Assembly: GCF_022829295.1 (NCBI RefSeq)
Contig: NZ_JAKSYH010000205.1
Span: 1-32,042 of the forward strand
From: Methylobacterium sp. J-088
Lineage (GTDB): Bacteria; Pseudomonadota; Alphaproteobacteria; Rhizobiales; Beijerinckiaceae
Direction of reading: 5' to 3'
Length of the DNA stretch: 32,042 bases
Below are positions 8,370-16,290 of this stretch, piece after piece. The notes beneath the pieces are model-generated. The model saw only the letters and a program-made list of their open reading frames with translations. It did no database searches and was not told the origin of the DNA. How positions within the stretch are numbered: the stretch's first letter is position 1; every line of letters starts with the position of its first letter. A program made the position numbers and the translations under genes.

Positions 8370-9084
8370 GGTCACGGGGCTTTCGGCCGGCTATGGCCAG
8401 GTCGAGGTGCTGCACGGGCTCGATTTCACGGTGCCCAAGGGTCAGGTCGTGGCGCTGATCGGCTCCAACGGGGCCGGCAAGACCACCACGATGCGCGCCC
8501 TGTCGGGCATGATCCGCCCGCGGGCCGGCTCGATTCGCTTGAACGGGCGCGAGATCGGCGGCCTCGAAAGCCACGACGTCGCCCGCTTCGGCCTCGCGCA
8601 TTCGCCGGAAGGCCGGCGGGTGTTTCCGACGCTCTCGGTCGAGGACAACCTGACGCTCGGCGCCTTCCCGCGCCTGACCGGCTCGCGTCCGAAGGGCGAC
8701 GTCGCGGCCGACCGCGAGCGGGCCTTCGAGATGTTCCCCCGCCTGAAGGAGCGGCGCACGCAGCTCGCCGGCACCCTGTCGGGTGGCGAGCAGCAGATGC
8801 TGGCCATGGGCCGGGCCCTGATGCTGCGGCCCGAGATCCTCCTGCTGGACGAGCCCTCGATGGGGCTCGCCCCCAAGCTCGTGAAGGAGGTCTTCCGGAT
8901 CATCCGGCTGCTCAAGGCCGAGCAGGTGACGATGCTGCTCGTCGAGCAGTTCGCCATGGCGGCGTTGGGCGTCGCCGACCACGCCTACGTGCTGGAAAAC
9001 GGCCGGATCCGCTTCCAGGGCCCGGCGCAGCAGATGCGCAACGATCCCGCCGTGCGAGCGGCCTATCTCGGCGGCACGCATTGA
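8362..9084 (+). CDS. livF: Branched-chain amino acid-type ABC transporter ATPase LivF (240 aa)
   Basis: The second ATPase of the importer, expected to heterodimerise with the LivG half of the preceding fusion. Walker A is GSNGAGKT (residues 34-41), the signature LSGGEQQ begins near residue 139, Walker B is LLLDEPSMGL (catalytic Asp-Glu near 163-164), and the H-loop region reads LLVEQFAMAAL, where LivF proteins typically carry Gln instead of His. HSPEGRRVFPTLSVEDNL is the classical LivF segment. The ATG overlaps the upstream gene by 8 bases, indicating translational coupling. This is the last gene of the operon; a dyad (9147-9185) follows downstream. Confidence 0.95.
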   Translation: MLEVTGLSAGYGQVEVLHGLDFTVPKGQVVALIGSNGAGKTTTMRALSGMIRPRAGSIRLNGREIGGLESHDVARFGLAHSPEGRRVFPTLSVEDNLTLGAFPRLTGSRPKGDVAADRERAFEMFPRLKERRTQLAGTLSGGEQQMLAMGRALMLRPEILLLDEPSMGLAPKLVKEVFRIIRLLKAEQVTMLLVEQFAMAALGVADHAYVLENGRIRFQGPAQQMRNDPAVRAAYLGGTH

Positions 9085-9146
9085 AGCGCTCTCTGCCGAA
9101 GTCGATACCCGGTTTGGCGCAAGAGGCTGCGTCACAACAGGAGCTT

Positions 9147-9185
9147 AGAACCGTGTCCGACCGCAGCGCGATCAGACACGATTCT
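9147..9185. repeat. Imperfect hairpin in a repeat-like intergenic block
   Basis: AGAACCGTGTC pairs with GACACGATTCT (one mismatch) around a 17-nt loop. The flanking text (9085-9146, with CCGGTTTGGCGCAAGAGGCTGCGTC) resembles the extragenic mosaic repeats common in Rhizobiales intergenic DNA. It may also stabilise or terminate the liv transcript. Confidence 0.5.
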
Positions 9186-9291
9186 AACTGTCGGATACTG
9201 TCAGTGCTAGAAGCGGACCGCCGCTGGATCGATTTGGCTTGGTGATCGACGATCGCTACTTCGCGCGCCACGATGATGATTGCTATGTAGG

Positions 9292-9394
9292 GCTCTGACG
9301 CATTCACTTCGTTCATGCGAATGAGCGCTAGTTCTTTGGTTTTGCATCAATTTTTCCGGAATCGGCTGACGCCTCCGTCTGGATCGATGCACTA
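9292..9394 (-). repeat. Left copy of a ~103-bp inverted repeat
   Basis: The reverse complement matches 14383-14484 with about eight mismatches and one single-base gap (about 91% by eye). The first 33 bases, beginning TAGTGCATCGATCC, and the last 29 bases, ending GCGTCAGAGC, are identical in both copies. Neither copy codes for a convincing protein. The right edge of this copy lies ~10-25 bases from a truncated ABC ATPase, as expected if the repeat arrived by insertion or rearrangement. Confidence 0.85.
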
Positions 9395-9404
9395 GCGCCT
9401 ATGG

Positions 9405-9575
9405 GGCTCTGCCCCGCTGTTCATCGGCCATGATTTGTCGGTGGTCGAGCACATGTCGGACCTCGTATCGGTCATGCATGGCGGCCGGATCGTCGTGACC
9501 GTCGAGCGCCACGCGTTCTGGCGCTCGTCCGCGCATCCCTACACGCGCCTGCTGTTCGCCCCCTCCCATCCCGCG
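9405..9575 (+). pseudogene. C-terminal stub of an oligopeptide-type ABC ATPase
   Basis: The frame containing TTC at 9420 reads FIGHDLSVVEHMSDLVSVMHGGRIV, then AHPYTRLLFA. This is the H-loop to C-terminal tail of DppD/DppF/OppF-type ATPases (usual form FISHDLSVVEHISDRVAVMY.GRIVE...HPYTRALL). Everything before the H-loop, including Walker A, signature and Walker B, is missing. The stub starts right beside the left inverted repeat, so a rearrangement there probably cut the gene. It is not functional. Confidence 0.7.
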
Positions 9576-9762
9576 GGCACCGGCGGAGCGACGCGGTTTC
9601 ACCATCCCGGGCCGGCGCCACATGGGATCCGCCCTGTCCCTCAGCCCCGCGCACCGGGTGTCATTTCCAGGCACGCTGCCCCCTGGCGATGCCGAACGGA
9701 AACTCCGCAGTTGCGCCCGATCGGCCCGGGGCATCAGGTCGCTTACCACGTGATGTAACGGA

Positions 9763-9990
9763 GTGCCGCGGTTTCAAGCCCCGTGCTTCGGCTTCGTCCG
9801 CAAAAGCATCAGGAGCAGCGAGCGGCTCCAGCATCACCGCTGGGTCGTCGAGCGCCCCCCGGCGTGGTTCAACTGCTTCCGCCCCCTGCCCGTCCGCCAC
9901 AAACAATGTGCCGGCCTCTACAAAGCCTTCACCAGCCTCGCCGCAAGCCTCATCACCCGCAACCAGATCAGACGGCTCTGTTCAATGCTC
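9763..9990 (+). pseudogene. IS5-like transposase C-terminal remnant
   Basis: The frame reads PRFQAPCFGFVRKSIR, then HHRWVVERPPAWFNCFRPLPVR and YKAFTSLAASLITRNQ. The RRWVVERT.AWLNRFRRL pattern is the conserved C-terminal part of IS5-group DDE transposases, whose catalytic Glu lies in WVVERT. The rest of the gene is absent and terminal inverted repeats were not found. It is debris of an old insertion sequence next to the ABC stub. Confidence 0.65.
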
Positions 9991-10571
9991 AGAGATGGAC
10001 CTGCACTAAACCGGTGCGGCAGGTTGAAGTTTGCCAGCCGTTATCATCCATGTCGCAGACGATCGCCCGCTCAATTCTTCATAGTCACCCCACGTTTCAT
10101 CGAACGCTCACGAACCGACCACGGGCCTGCTCTGACTCGAGAGCGGGTGCGACGGCGATGTCTGCCTCTGTCGGCTCGCGCGCGAAGGCTGCCCGTCCGG
10201 ATCCAGCGATGTGAGACACGCACGTTGGTCTCGGAATGGCCGAGTCTGACCGAGAGTGACCTGTCCGCTTCGGAGCAGGAACGCCGAAAAGCGACCGGCC
10301 CGCCCTCGACATCCTGCGATCACGACGTGTGGTCCCGCGAGATCGGAAGGCGGACGAGTCCTGGGACGGGCACCTGAGCCACGGCAAGGCAGCGGCGCAG
10401 GCGCGGTCGTCCACCATTACGCCTGTAACCGTATCGCCGATCGGCGAAACGCTGCGGTCATACGCTGAGCGCAGACCCCCCGGCAGGAGCAGAGATCGTC
10501 GTTCACCGCCGGGCACGGAACCGTGAAGCGCGGCCGAACAGAACCTGCTTTGTCGCCGTCACGGGTCCTCC
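9991..10571. other. Gene-free stretch between IS debris and glycosyltransferase
   Basis: Overlapping frames on both strands give Arg/Ser/Pro-rich translations without family resemblance. No RNA gene or clear promoter was recognised. It may be further decayed mobile DNA. Confidence 0.45.
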
Positions 10572-11876
10572 ATGAAAATCCTCTTTGCCGCCACGCCGGC
10601 TGCCGGCCACTTGAATCCGCTGCTGGCCATCGCACGCATGGCCTTGGCGCGCGGAGACGAGGCGCTGGTGGCCACGGCGGGGTATCTCCGCCCGTCCGTC
10701 GAAAAGTCCGGCGCCCGCTTCCTGCCCCTCGCCGCCGGCGCCGACATCGACTTCACGCGGATCGAGGACGTGTTGCCCGAACGCGCAAGTCTCCCCCCGG
10801 GCCCGGAGCAGCTCCGCTACAATTTCGAGCGGATCTTCCTCGACCCGATGCCGCCGCAGGCCGAGACGCTGCGCAGGATCATCGCGTCCGAACGTCCCGA
10901 CATCATCGTCGTGGACGATCTGTTCTTCGGCGCGACGGCCCTGTTCCTGGACGAGGGGACGTCCCGGCCACCGATCGTCGCCTGCAGCATTACGATCATG
11001 GTGGCCGACAGGCCGGACGGGGCTCCGGCCATGATCGGGTTGCCGCCGGCACGCGACGAGGCCGCGCGTGCGGCATACGCGGCCATCGCGATCGAAGCCG
11101 AACGTGTCTTCGGCGCGCCGGTCCGCGCGTACGCGGATGCCAAGCTCGCCGGGATGGGCCTGCCGCCGTTGCCGTGCTCGGTGCTGCATTCGCGCCATCT
11201 CATGGCCGACGCCTTCCTTCAGACGACCGTACCGGCGTTCGAGTACGATTTCGGGGTCCTGCCCGACCACGTCCGGTTCGTCGGCGCACTGCCCCCTCCC
11301 CCGCAGCCGGACGCTGCCTTGCCGGACTGGTGGGGCGAACTCGACGGGTCCAAGCCGGTCGTACTCGTGACCCAGGGGACAGTCGCCAACGCCGATCCCG
11401 GCGAACTGATCGAGCCGACCCTGTCGGCGCTCGGCACGCGCGACGACCTGCTGGTGCTCGTCACCACCGGCTTCCGACCGATCGGGAACGTGCGCGGACC
11501 GATCCCGAAGAACGCTCGTCTCGCGGAGTTCCTCGATTTCGCGGTGCTCCTGCCGAAGGTCGACGTGCTGGTCACCAATGGCGGTTACGGGACCGTGCAG
11601 CTGGCGCTTCAAGCCGGTGTCCCGATCGTGGCGGCCGGGCGCACCGAGGACAAGGCCGAGGTCGGCGCTCGGGTGGCGTGGTCGGGCGTCGGCATCGAGA
11701 TCCCGTCGCAGCGGCCGGAAGCCCGAGAGCTGCGTGCGGCGGTCGATCGGGTTTTGGCCGAGCCGGCCTTCGCCGAGCGCGCGCGGGCGATCGCGGCGGA
11801 TATGGCGGCGATCGATACGCCGGCGGTGATTTTTGGAACGCTGGACCGCCTCGTCGCCGGATCCAACGCGGCCTGA
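10572..11876 (+). CDS. MGT-type (GT1 family, GT-B fold) glycosyltransferase (434 aa)
   Basis: A cytoplasmic enzyme predicted to transfer a sugar from a nucleotide sugar to a small lipophilic acceptor. The N-terminus MKILFAATPAAGHLNPLLAIA carries the GH.NP motif with the catalytic-base His at position 13. The C-terminal donor-binding lobe has VLVTNGGYGTVQLALQAGVP (from ~331), a match to the TNGGFNS.LE...GVP.V segment of this family; the following AGRTEDKAEVGARV corresponds to the usual P...DQ..NA region, with Glu-Asp where Asp-Gln is typical. Length is normal. No strong ribosome-binding site is visible before the ATG. It stands alone, away from the second glycosyltransferase at 18.4-19.7 kb, which is only distantly similar. 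Acceptor and sugar are unknown. Confidence 0.9.
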   Translation: MKILFAATPAAGHLNPLLAIARMALARGDEALVATAGYLRPSVEKSGARFLPLAAGADIDFTRIEDVLPERASLPPGPEQLRYNFERIFLDPMPPQAETLRRIIASERPDIIVVDDLFFGATALFLDEGTSRPPIVACSITIMVADRPDGAPAMIGLPPARDEAARAAYAAIAIEAERVFGAPVRAYADAKLAGMGLPPLPCSVLHSRHLMADAFLQTTVPAFEYDFGVLPDHVRFVGALPPPPQPDAALPDWWGELDGSKPVVLVTQGTVANADPGELIEPTLSALGTRDDLLVLVTTGFRPIGNVRGPIPKNARLAEFLDFAVLLPKVDVLVTNGGYGTVQLALQAGVPIVAAGRTEDKAEVGARVAWSGVGIEIPSQRPEARELRAAVDRVLAEPAFAERARAIAADMAAIDTPAVIFGTLDRLVAGSNAA

Positions 11877-12199
11877 TCCGCCCCCAAGAGTCCCGGCAGC
11901 GCAAGCCCTCGTCTCCCGGCCTGACGGAGGCGCGTCGGCCACGCCGAGGCGACCCGCGAAGGACCGTGAGCCCGCCAGAGCCAGACCGCGGCCCGTTCGG
12001 GACCCGGCATCCCGGCGCGTGGCCTGCCCCACGAACCGATGATGCTACGATTGCCCGGGCGGCAACGGGCCGCCCCGTTTCCCTGGATGCTGACCGGAAG
12101 CGCGAGAAGGCGGCATCCGTCGGCAGTCCCCGTCGATCATCCTCCCGCACGTGCGCAGCGACGATTTCGACGCCAGCCCTCGGCCGGTGCATCTCGGCC
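11877..12199. other. Intergenic stretch between convergent genes
   Basis: It lies between the ends of the plus-strand glycosyltransferase and the minus-strand phytochelatin-synthase-like gene. No credible frame or strong terminator was identified. Confidence 0.45.
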
Positions 12200-12931
12200 T
12201 CAATGGCGGGTCGTCTCGACGATCAGCAACCCGCGCGTCTTGCCCGAGGTGCTGTCCCGCGTCGCGACGGCGCGCCATAGGCGCTCGGTGCCGACCAGGA
12301 ACGGCCGGTCGTCGCCGTTGACGTCGCCGACGAAGACGAGGTCCGCGTCCGGCAGATATCCGAGGATCGGCGAGAAATGTCCGGCGCCGCGGCCGAAGAG
12401 GGGGCCGCGATGGAAGTTGACGATCAGCCGCGTATCGGGGTCGTTGCCGCTTTTCATCCGATCGCGGAACGCCGGCAACGTAAGATCGCGCACGACATCG
12501 ACCGGGTGGTCGAGCCGCCTTCGGATCAGGTCGGCCAGTTCGTCCAGTGTGAGCCCGTTCACAAGCACGCCGAACCAGGGCTGGAACGCCGTCCCCCGCA
12601 GCACGTCGGCTTGCGAAAAGTCGACGCCAAGGGAGTGCAGAAGATTCGCCACCGTGGCCGGACCGCAGAAGCTTGGATTGCTCTGGTATTCGTAAGGCCG
12701 TCTCCGGTACGCCGCCGCCACCGGTAGGGTCCAGGCCCGCGCCAGCAGCGCAGGATCATGATAGTCCGGTTGCGTCTCGATCGACGTGACGGACGCGTCG
12801 GCGTTCGGCCTGAGGAGACGCGGACCGACGCTGGCCGCGCCGGCCAATCCGGCCAGAAGAACGGCCGACCCGAGGAAGGCGACCAGACGGCGCTTCCGGA
12901 CCCGGCCTCGACGAACCTGTTCGGCCATCAT
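12200..12931 (-). CDS. Phytochelatin synthase-family cysteine peptidase, membrane-anchored or exported (243 aa)
   Basis: Belongs to the papain-like phytochelatin synthase fold (PF05023). The catalytic triad is visible: Cys89 in SNPSFCGPATVANLLHSLG, His185 in GAGHFSPILGY and Asp203 in LVFVGDVN. The His-Asp spacing of 18 equals that of plant enzymes as I recall them. Only the N-terminal catalytic domain is present, as in cyanobacterial homologues that mainly cleave glutathione to gamma-Glu-Cys. A basic N-terminus and hydrophobic residues 16-36 indicate a signal anchor, so the enzyme probably faces the periplasm. It is the last gene of a minus-strand set, 39 bases after the cyclase gene. Met1 or Met2 could be the start. 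The substrate is inferred; glutathione-like peptides are likely. Confidence 0.9.
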   Translation of the reverse strand: MMAEQVRRGRVRKRRLVAFLGSAVLLAGLAGAASVGPRLLRPNADASVTSIETQPDYHDPALLARAWTLPVAAAYRRRPYEYQSNPSFCGPATVANLLHSLGVDFSQADVLRGTAFQPWFGVLVNGLTLDELADLIRRRLDHPVDVVRDLTLPAFRDRMKSGNDPDTRLIVNFHRGPLFGRGAGHFSPILGYLPDADLVFVGDVNGDDRPFLVGTERLWRAVATRDSTSGKTRGLLIVETTRH

Positions 12932-12970
12932 GCGGATGAATCCCGGTCCCGTTGAGAGTGCGCCCGGCCG

Positions 12971-13897
12971 CTACGGGGCCAACGCGATGGCGAACAGGCG
13001 CAGGACGACACGCGCGCCGCGCACGGGCTGAACGGCGACGATCCGCGCCTCGCTCGACGTCGCAGACCGCACCACGGCTTCCGAGGCGATGCAGTCGCAG
13101 TCCGTCGTGCGGGTCATCTGCTCCAGGCGGCGGGCCACGTTGACGGTATCGCCCACCGCGGTGAACTCGACGCGCTCCGCCCCGATTGTGCCGACGAAAA
13201 CCGGGCCGCGGTGAAGGCCGACCCCGATGCGGACCGGCGGCAGACCCGTCCGCACCCGCTCTCGACTCCAGGCCAGCATCGTGGCGGCCAGGGAGCGGGC
13301 CGCCACGACGGCGCGATCCGTATCGTCGGGGGCCGCGCGCGGCACGCCGAAGACGGCCATGACCTCGTCGCCGACGAATTTGTCGACGAGGCCGCCCGCC
13401 GCCTCGATCGCCCGCGCAGCGCGTCGGCGGAATTCGGCGAGGAACGCCGCGACTTCGCCCGGCGGTAGCGTTTCACAAAGTCCGGTGAAGTCGCGGATGT
13501 CGGCGAACAGCACCGTCGCCTCCTGCTCCCAGCCGGCGCGCAGGGTGACGGCGTCGGTTTCGGCCACCAACCGGGCGACCGCCGGCGCCGCCAGTCGCGC
13601 GAGGTTGTCCCGGTGTCGGGTCACGATCCGCGCTGCGGAGCGCAGGTGTCGCACCTGTAGCGCGAGCGACGTGAGGGCGAGCCCGGCGAGGCTGAGGGTG
13701 ATGGGTTCCGACCCGGTCGCGGTTGCGAATCCCATCAGCAACGGCGCCGGCGCCGCAGCGAGGACCGCGTTGCCACAGGCTGCGGCTGCGCGGCGGCGGA
13801 CAGCCTGGGCCAGCTCGGCCGCACGGTGCGGCCGGCCGAGCCAGGACGCCGGGTCCGCCCCCGCGGCGCTGACGTCGGGGAGGCGTATCGCCGACAT
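12971..13897 (-). CDS. Class III adenylate/guanylate cyclase, membrane-bound (308 aa)
   Basis: Makes a cyclic nucleotide from ATP or GTP. Two hydrophobic segments (~42-60 and ~66-82) precede the catalytic domain (~125-308). The metal-binding Asp133 (LFADIRDFTGL) and Asp177 (KFVGDEVMAVFG) are present, as are Lys173, Asp250 in FTAVGDTVNVARRLEQ, the transition-state Asn253 and Arg257. All catalytic positions are therefore intact. The frame is open far upstream, but I chose the ATG at 13897 because it overlaps the stop of the preceding small gene as TGATG, a translational-coupling arrangement, and gives a normal N-terminus. No separate sensory domain is recognisable in the short N-terminal part. 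Adenylate cyclase is more likely than guanylate (Lys173/Asp250), but that is inference. Confidence 0.9.
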   Translation of the reverse strand: MSAIRLPDVSAAGADPASWLGRPHRAAELAQAVRRRAAAACGNAVLAAAPAPLLMGFATATGSEPITLSLAGLALTSLALQVRHLRSAARIVTRHRDNLARLAAPAVARLVAETDAVTLRAGWEQEATVLFADIRDFTGLCETLPPGEVAAFLAEFRRRAARAIEAAGGLVDKFVGDEVMAVFGVPRAAPDDTDRAVVAARSLAATMLAWSRERVRTGLPPVRIGVGLHRGPVFVGTIGAERVEFTAVGDTVNVARRLEQMTRTTDCDCIASEAVVRSATSSEARIVAVQPVRGARVVLRLFAIALAP

Positions 13898-14142
13898 CAG
13901 CAGCCCGAGCAGATGCGGTTGATGATGCGTTGCGCCCGGAGGTGCTCGCGCTCGACCGTGGGCGAGCGGAGGTCCCGGATCGTCCGGTACGGGGGCGGGA
14001 GCGACCGTGCGGTGGGGTTCGGCACGTCGGGCTGTGCGAAGCGCGGGACCGGTTGCGACCGCACGGCGTTCGGGACCGCGAGGATCAAGAGAAGGGCTCC
14101 CGCCGCCGCGCCTGCAAGAGTTCTTGTCAGCCTTGAAATCAT
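13897..14142 (-). CDS. Small secreted protein coupled to the cyclase gene (81 aa)
   Basis: Starts MISRLTRTLAGAAAGALLLI, a classical Sec signal peptide with likely cleavage after about residue 29 (AVRS before QPVPRF). The mature part is ~52 residues, Pro/Arg-rich, and ends with two cysteines close together (ICSGC). I do not recognise a family. Its stop codon overlaps the cyclase start by one base (TGATG), so the two are very likely translated together. GGAG lies about ten bases upstream of the ATG. The context suggests a periplasmic partner of the cyclase or of the peptidase encoded third in the operon. Confidence 0.65.
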   Translation of the reverse strand: MISRLTRTLAGAAAGALLLILAVPNAVRSQPVPRFAQPDVPNPTARSLPPPYRTIRDLRSPTVEREHLRAQRIINRICSGC

Positions 14143-14382
14143 GATCGTCTGCTCCGGTGCTTGGAGCTTCAGTGTTGAATTTCAGGAATTGCGCCGTGAT
14201 TTCGGAAAACCGGAAATCTATGACAGCCGACATGTCGATGACTGGTCCGATTGCTCGTGGCGTCGGCCGGAAATCCGATTTCCGGTCGAAGGCAACCTGC
14301 ACATCTTCGAGGGTCACCCGGCCCAGCGGGCCGGGTGCCGTCGGGCGCTCCGTGGAACGGCGGCCCGTTCACGGCGGCTCCC

Positions 14383-14484
14383 TAGTGCATCGATCCAGAC
14401 GGAGGCGTCAGCCGAGGCTGGAAAATTGATGCAAAATCGAAGAGCTAGTGCTCACTCGCATGAACGAAGTGAATGCGTCAGAGC
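14383..14484 (+). repeat. Right copy of the ~103-bp inverted repeat
   Basis: The counterpart of 9292-9394 in opposite orientation. It starts TAGTGCATCGATCC and ends GCGTCAGAGC, 22 bases before the 3' end of the P450 gene. Together the copies bracket about 5.0 kb. Confidence 0.85.
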
Positions 14485-14506
14485 ACTGGGTTGATCCAGC
14501 GCCCGA

Positions 14507-15751
14507 TCAGGCGGCAACCTGCAGCGGACCGATGCGCCGGATGCCGCTGTGGCCGTGGAGGACCGGCATCGCGCCCGTCAGGCGCAGGTTTGGCGCGAGG
14601 CGCATCAGGGCGGCCAGCCCTTCCTCCAGCTCGATCCGGGCCAGGGCCTCGCCGATGCACCGGTGTGCGCCGCCGCCGAAGATCGGATGCAGGCGCGGGA
14701 GGTCGGTCCGGCGGATGTCGAACGTGTCCGGGTCCTTGAAGGCCGCCGCGTCCCGCAGCGCCGACAGCGTCGAGAGCATGATCAGGCTTCCGGCAGGCAC
14801 GACGGTTCCGTCGAGGTCGATCGCCTCCCGGGCGACCCGCCCCGCGGAGCCGACGCTCGGCTCGTAGCGGAGGGATTCCGCCACGGCGGCCGGGATCAGA
14901 CCCGGATCGCGGGTCACCGCCGCCCATTGGTCCGGATGCTGCAGCAGCAGCGCCGCCTGCATGGCGCCGGCGACCCGGGTCGTGTCGGTGCCGCCGATGA
15001 TCATCTGAACGATTTGGACGGTCACCTCCTCGGGGGTGAGATCGCCCGCCGCCTCGGCCTCCGCGAGGAAGCGCGACAGGAAATCGTCCTGCGGTGCCGA
15101 CCGGCGCGCCTCGAGGATCGCGCGCACGTAATCCCGGAGCGCGACCGCCGCCGCTTCGAGGTTCGGGATGTCGTCCGGTCCTAAGGTGAAGCTCAGCACC
15201 CGGGAAACTTCGTAGGCGAGTTGCGTGAAGCGGGGGATGTCCGCATGCGGCAGACCGAGGATGTCGGCGATGGTCTGGGCCGGGATCAGCGCGGCGTAAC
15301 GCGCCACGAGATCCACCTCCCCGTCCCGCAGCCAGTCCCGGACGAGGCTCTCCGCGGCCGCGCGGATCCGCGGGCGCAGGCCTTCGATCATCCGGGCCCC
15401 GAAGGTCCGGGTGAAGGGCGAGCGGCGCCGCCGATGGGCCGCACCGTTGGCGGTGAGCATCCCGTGCGCGAAGATGTCGAAGAGCCTGCCCTCCGGTATC
15501 CCGCGCGTCTCGGGGTAGAGCGTCTCGGTCGCCTGCATGCGCGGATCGCGCATCAGCCGATCGACGTCCCCCGCCCGGAGGACGACGAAGCCCGCGACCT
15601 CGTGGCCGACCACCGGCAGCCGGGGCCGCCAGGTCCGGAACACCCCGTGCGGATCGGCCTCCAGTTCGGCCACCGTCAGCGTCGGGATGTGTCCGGGCGG
15701 CTCGAGCGAACCGGCCTGCCGCGTCCGATCTTCGGGTCCATCCATCGCCAT
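14507..15751 (-). CDS. Cytochrome P450 (414 aa)
   Basis: A soluble bacterial class I-type P450 mono-oxygenase, expected to need ferredoxin and ferredoxin reductase; neither is encoded nearby. All diagnostic motifs are present: I-helix GGTDTT (~251-256) for oxygen activation, ExxR as ESLR (~290-293), and the haem loop FGGGAHRCIGEALAR with the thiolate ligand Cys365. HRRRRSPFTRTFG is the C-helix region, where these enzymes read HRRRR..F...F. Length is normal. An in-frame Met two codons in is an alternative start. It is separated from the hydrolase-MFS-glycosyltransferase operon by a divergent small gene. A vir-box-like site lies 74-87 bases upstream. Substrate unknown; tailoring of a terpenoid, fatty acid or polyketide is plausible. 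Confidence 0.94.
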   Translation of the reverse strand: MAMDGPEDRTRQAGSLEPPGHIPTLTVAELEADPHGVFRTWRPRLPVVGHEVAGFVVLRAGDVDRLMRDPRMQATETLYPETRGIPEGRLFDIFAHGMLTANGAAHRRRRSPFTRTFGARMIEGLRPRIRAAAESLVRDWLRDGEVDLVARYAALIPAQTIADILGLPHADIPRFTQLAYEVSRVLSFTLGPDDIPNLEAAAVALRDYVRAILEARRSAPQDDFLSRFLAEAEAAGDLTPEEVTVQIVQMIIGGTDTTRVAGAMQAALLLQHPDQWAAVTRDPGLIPAAVAESLRYEPSVGSAGRVAREAIDLDGTVVPAGSLIMLSTLSALRDAAAFKDPDTFDIRRTDLPRLHPIFGGGAHRCIGEALARIELEEGLAALMRLAPNLRLTGAMPVLHGHSGIRRIGPLQVAA

Positions 15752-15824
15752 AGCCTCGCTGCTGCTGTGCGCGAGGAGCCTCGAAGGCGGGGGCTACACG
15801 ATCATGTCGGACGTGGCGCCGATG

Positions 15825-15838
15825 GTTACCATTATAAC
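15825..15838. promoter_or_regulatory. Vir-box-like dyad upstream of the P450 gene
   Basis: GTTACCATTATAAC agrees at 12 of 14 positions, in either orientation, with the vir box consensus as I remember it (RTTDCAWWTGHAAY). A close relative lies at 20418-20431, upstream of the VirG-like gene. It sits between the divergent P450 gene and the small gene at 15973. Confidence 0.45.
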
Positions 15839-15972
15839 ATGCGGCCCGCCGGGGCGTCCGATGCGTGCGCAACGACACGTCGGGCGCGCAGCGCATTCGC
15901 GCGTCGAATGTCCTGAAATCGCGCCGTAACCTGTCCGATCGAAAACGACTCCGCTTCACGGGAGAGATCCTC

Positions 15973-16209
15973 ATGCGGACAGAGCAGGCGGACCACGACA
16001 TCTTCGAGACGTTGCTGCGGCGCACGATCACCGAATCCGTGATCACGGGCCTCGATCACGGGATCTCCGGCGCGACGGACCTCGCCACGCGCCTGCGGCA
16101 CTACGCACGGCGGGCGCACCAGGAGGAGCTGAGCCCCCAGACCCTCCAGGTCATCGCGTCGGCGCGGCGCCTCCTTGGGGACCGGCCGGGAACGCGGCTC
16201 GCATCGTGA
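15973..16209 (+). CDS. Small hypothetical protein (78 aa)
   Basis: Reads MRTEQADHDIFETLLRRTITESVITGLDHG, followed by helical segments ATDLATRLRHYARRAHQEEL and TLQVIASARRLLG. The predicted all-helical, soluble composition looks genuine. I chose the ATG at 15973 because GGAGAG lies 12 bases upstream; an in-frame ATG at 15865 would add 36 less protein-like residues. It is divergent from the P450 gene and convergent with the hydrolase gene. No domain recognised; a small regulator or adaptor is only a guess. Confidence 0.65.
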   Translation: MRTEQADHDIFETLLRRTITESVITGLDHGISGATDLATRLRHYARRAHQEELSPQTLQVIASARRLLGDRPGTRLAS

Positions 16210-16226
16210 CACAGCCTCGCGGTGCC

Positions 16227-16253
16227 GGGCGGCCCCCGTCCTGGAGGCCGCCC
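16227..16253. terminator. Hairpin between convergent genes (possible bidirectional terminator)
   Basis: GGGCGGCC pairs perfectly with GGCCGCCC around an 11-nt loop, between the stop of the small gene at 16209 and that of the hydrolase at 16291. A second short dyad (ACGCCG/CGGCGT, 16268-16284) follows. No T-run is evident. Confidence 0.5.
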
Positions 16254-16290
16254 CGGACACACGCATCACGCCGCGGGACGGCGTGGCCGC

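Noticed and set aside
6189..8375. A 728-codon minus-strand frame opposite the liv genes
   Set aside because: His/Asp/Gln/Arg-rich translation typical of the antisense of high-GC genes; the plus-strand fusion has full ABC motifs.
10503..12032. A 509-codon minus-strand frame and a 585-codon plus frame over the first glycosyltransferase
   Set aside because: Both are Arg/Gly-rich shadows; the 10572-11876 frame carries the GT-B motifs.
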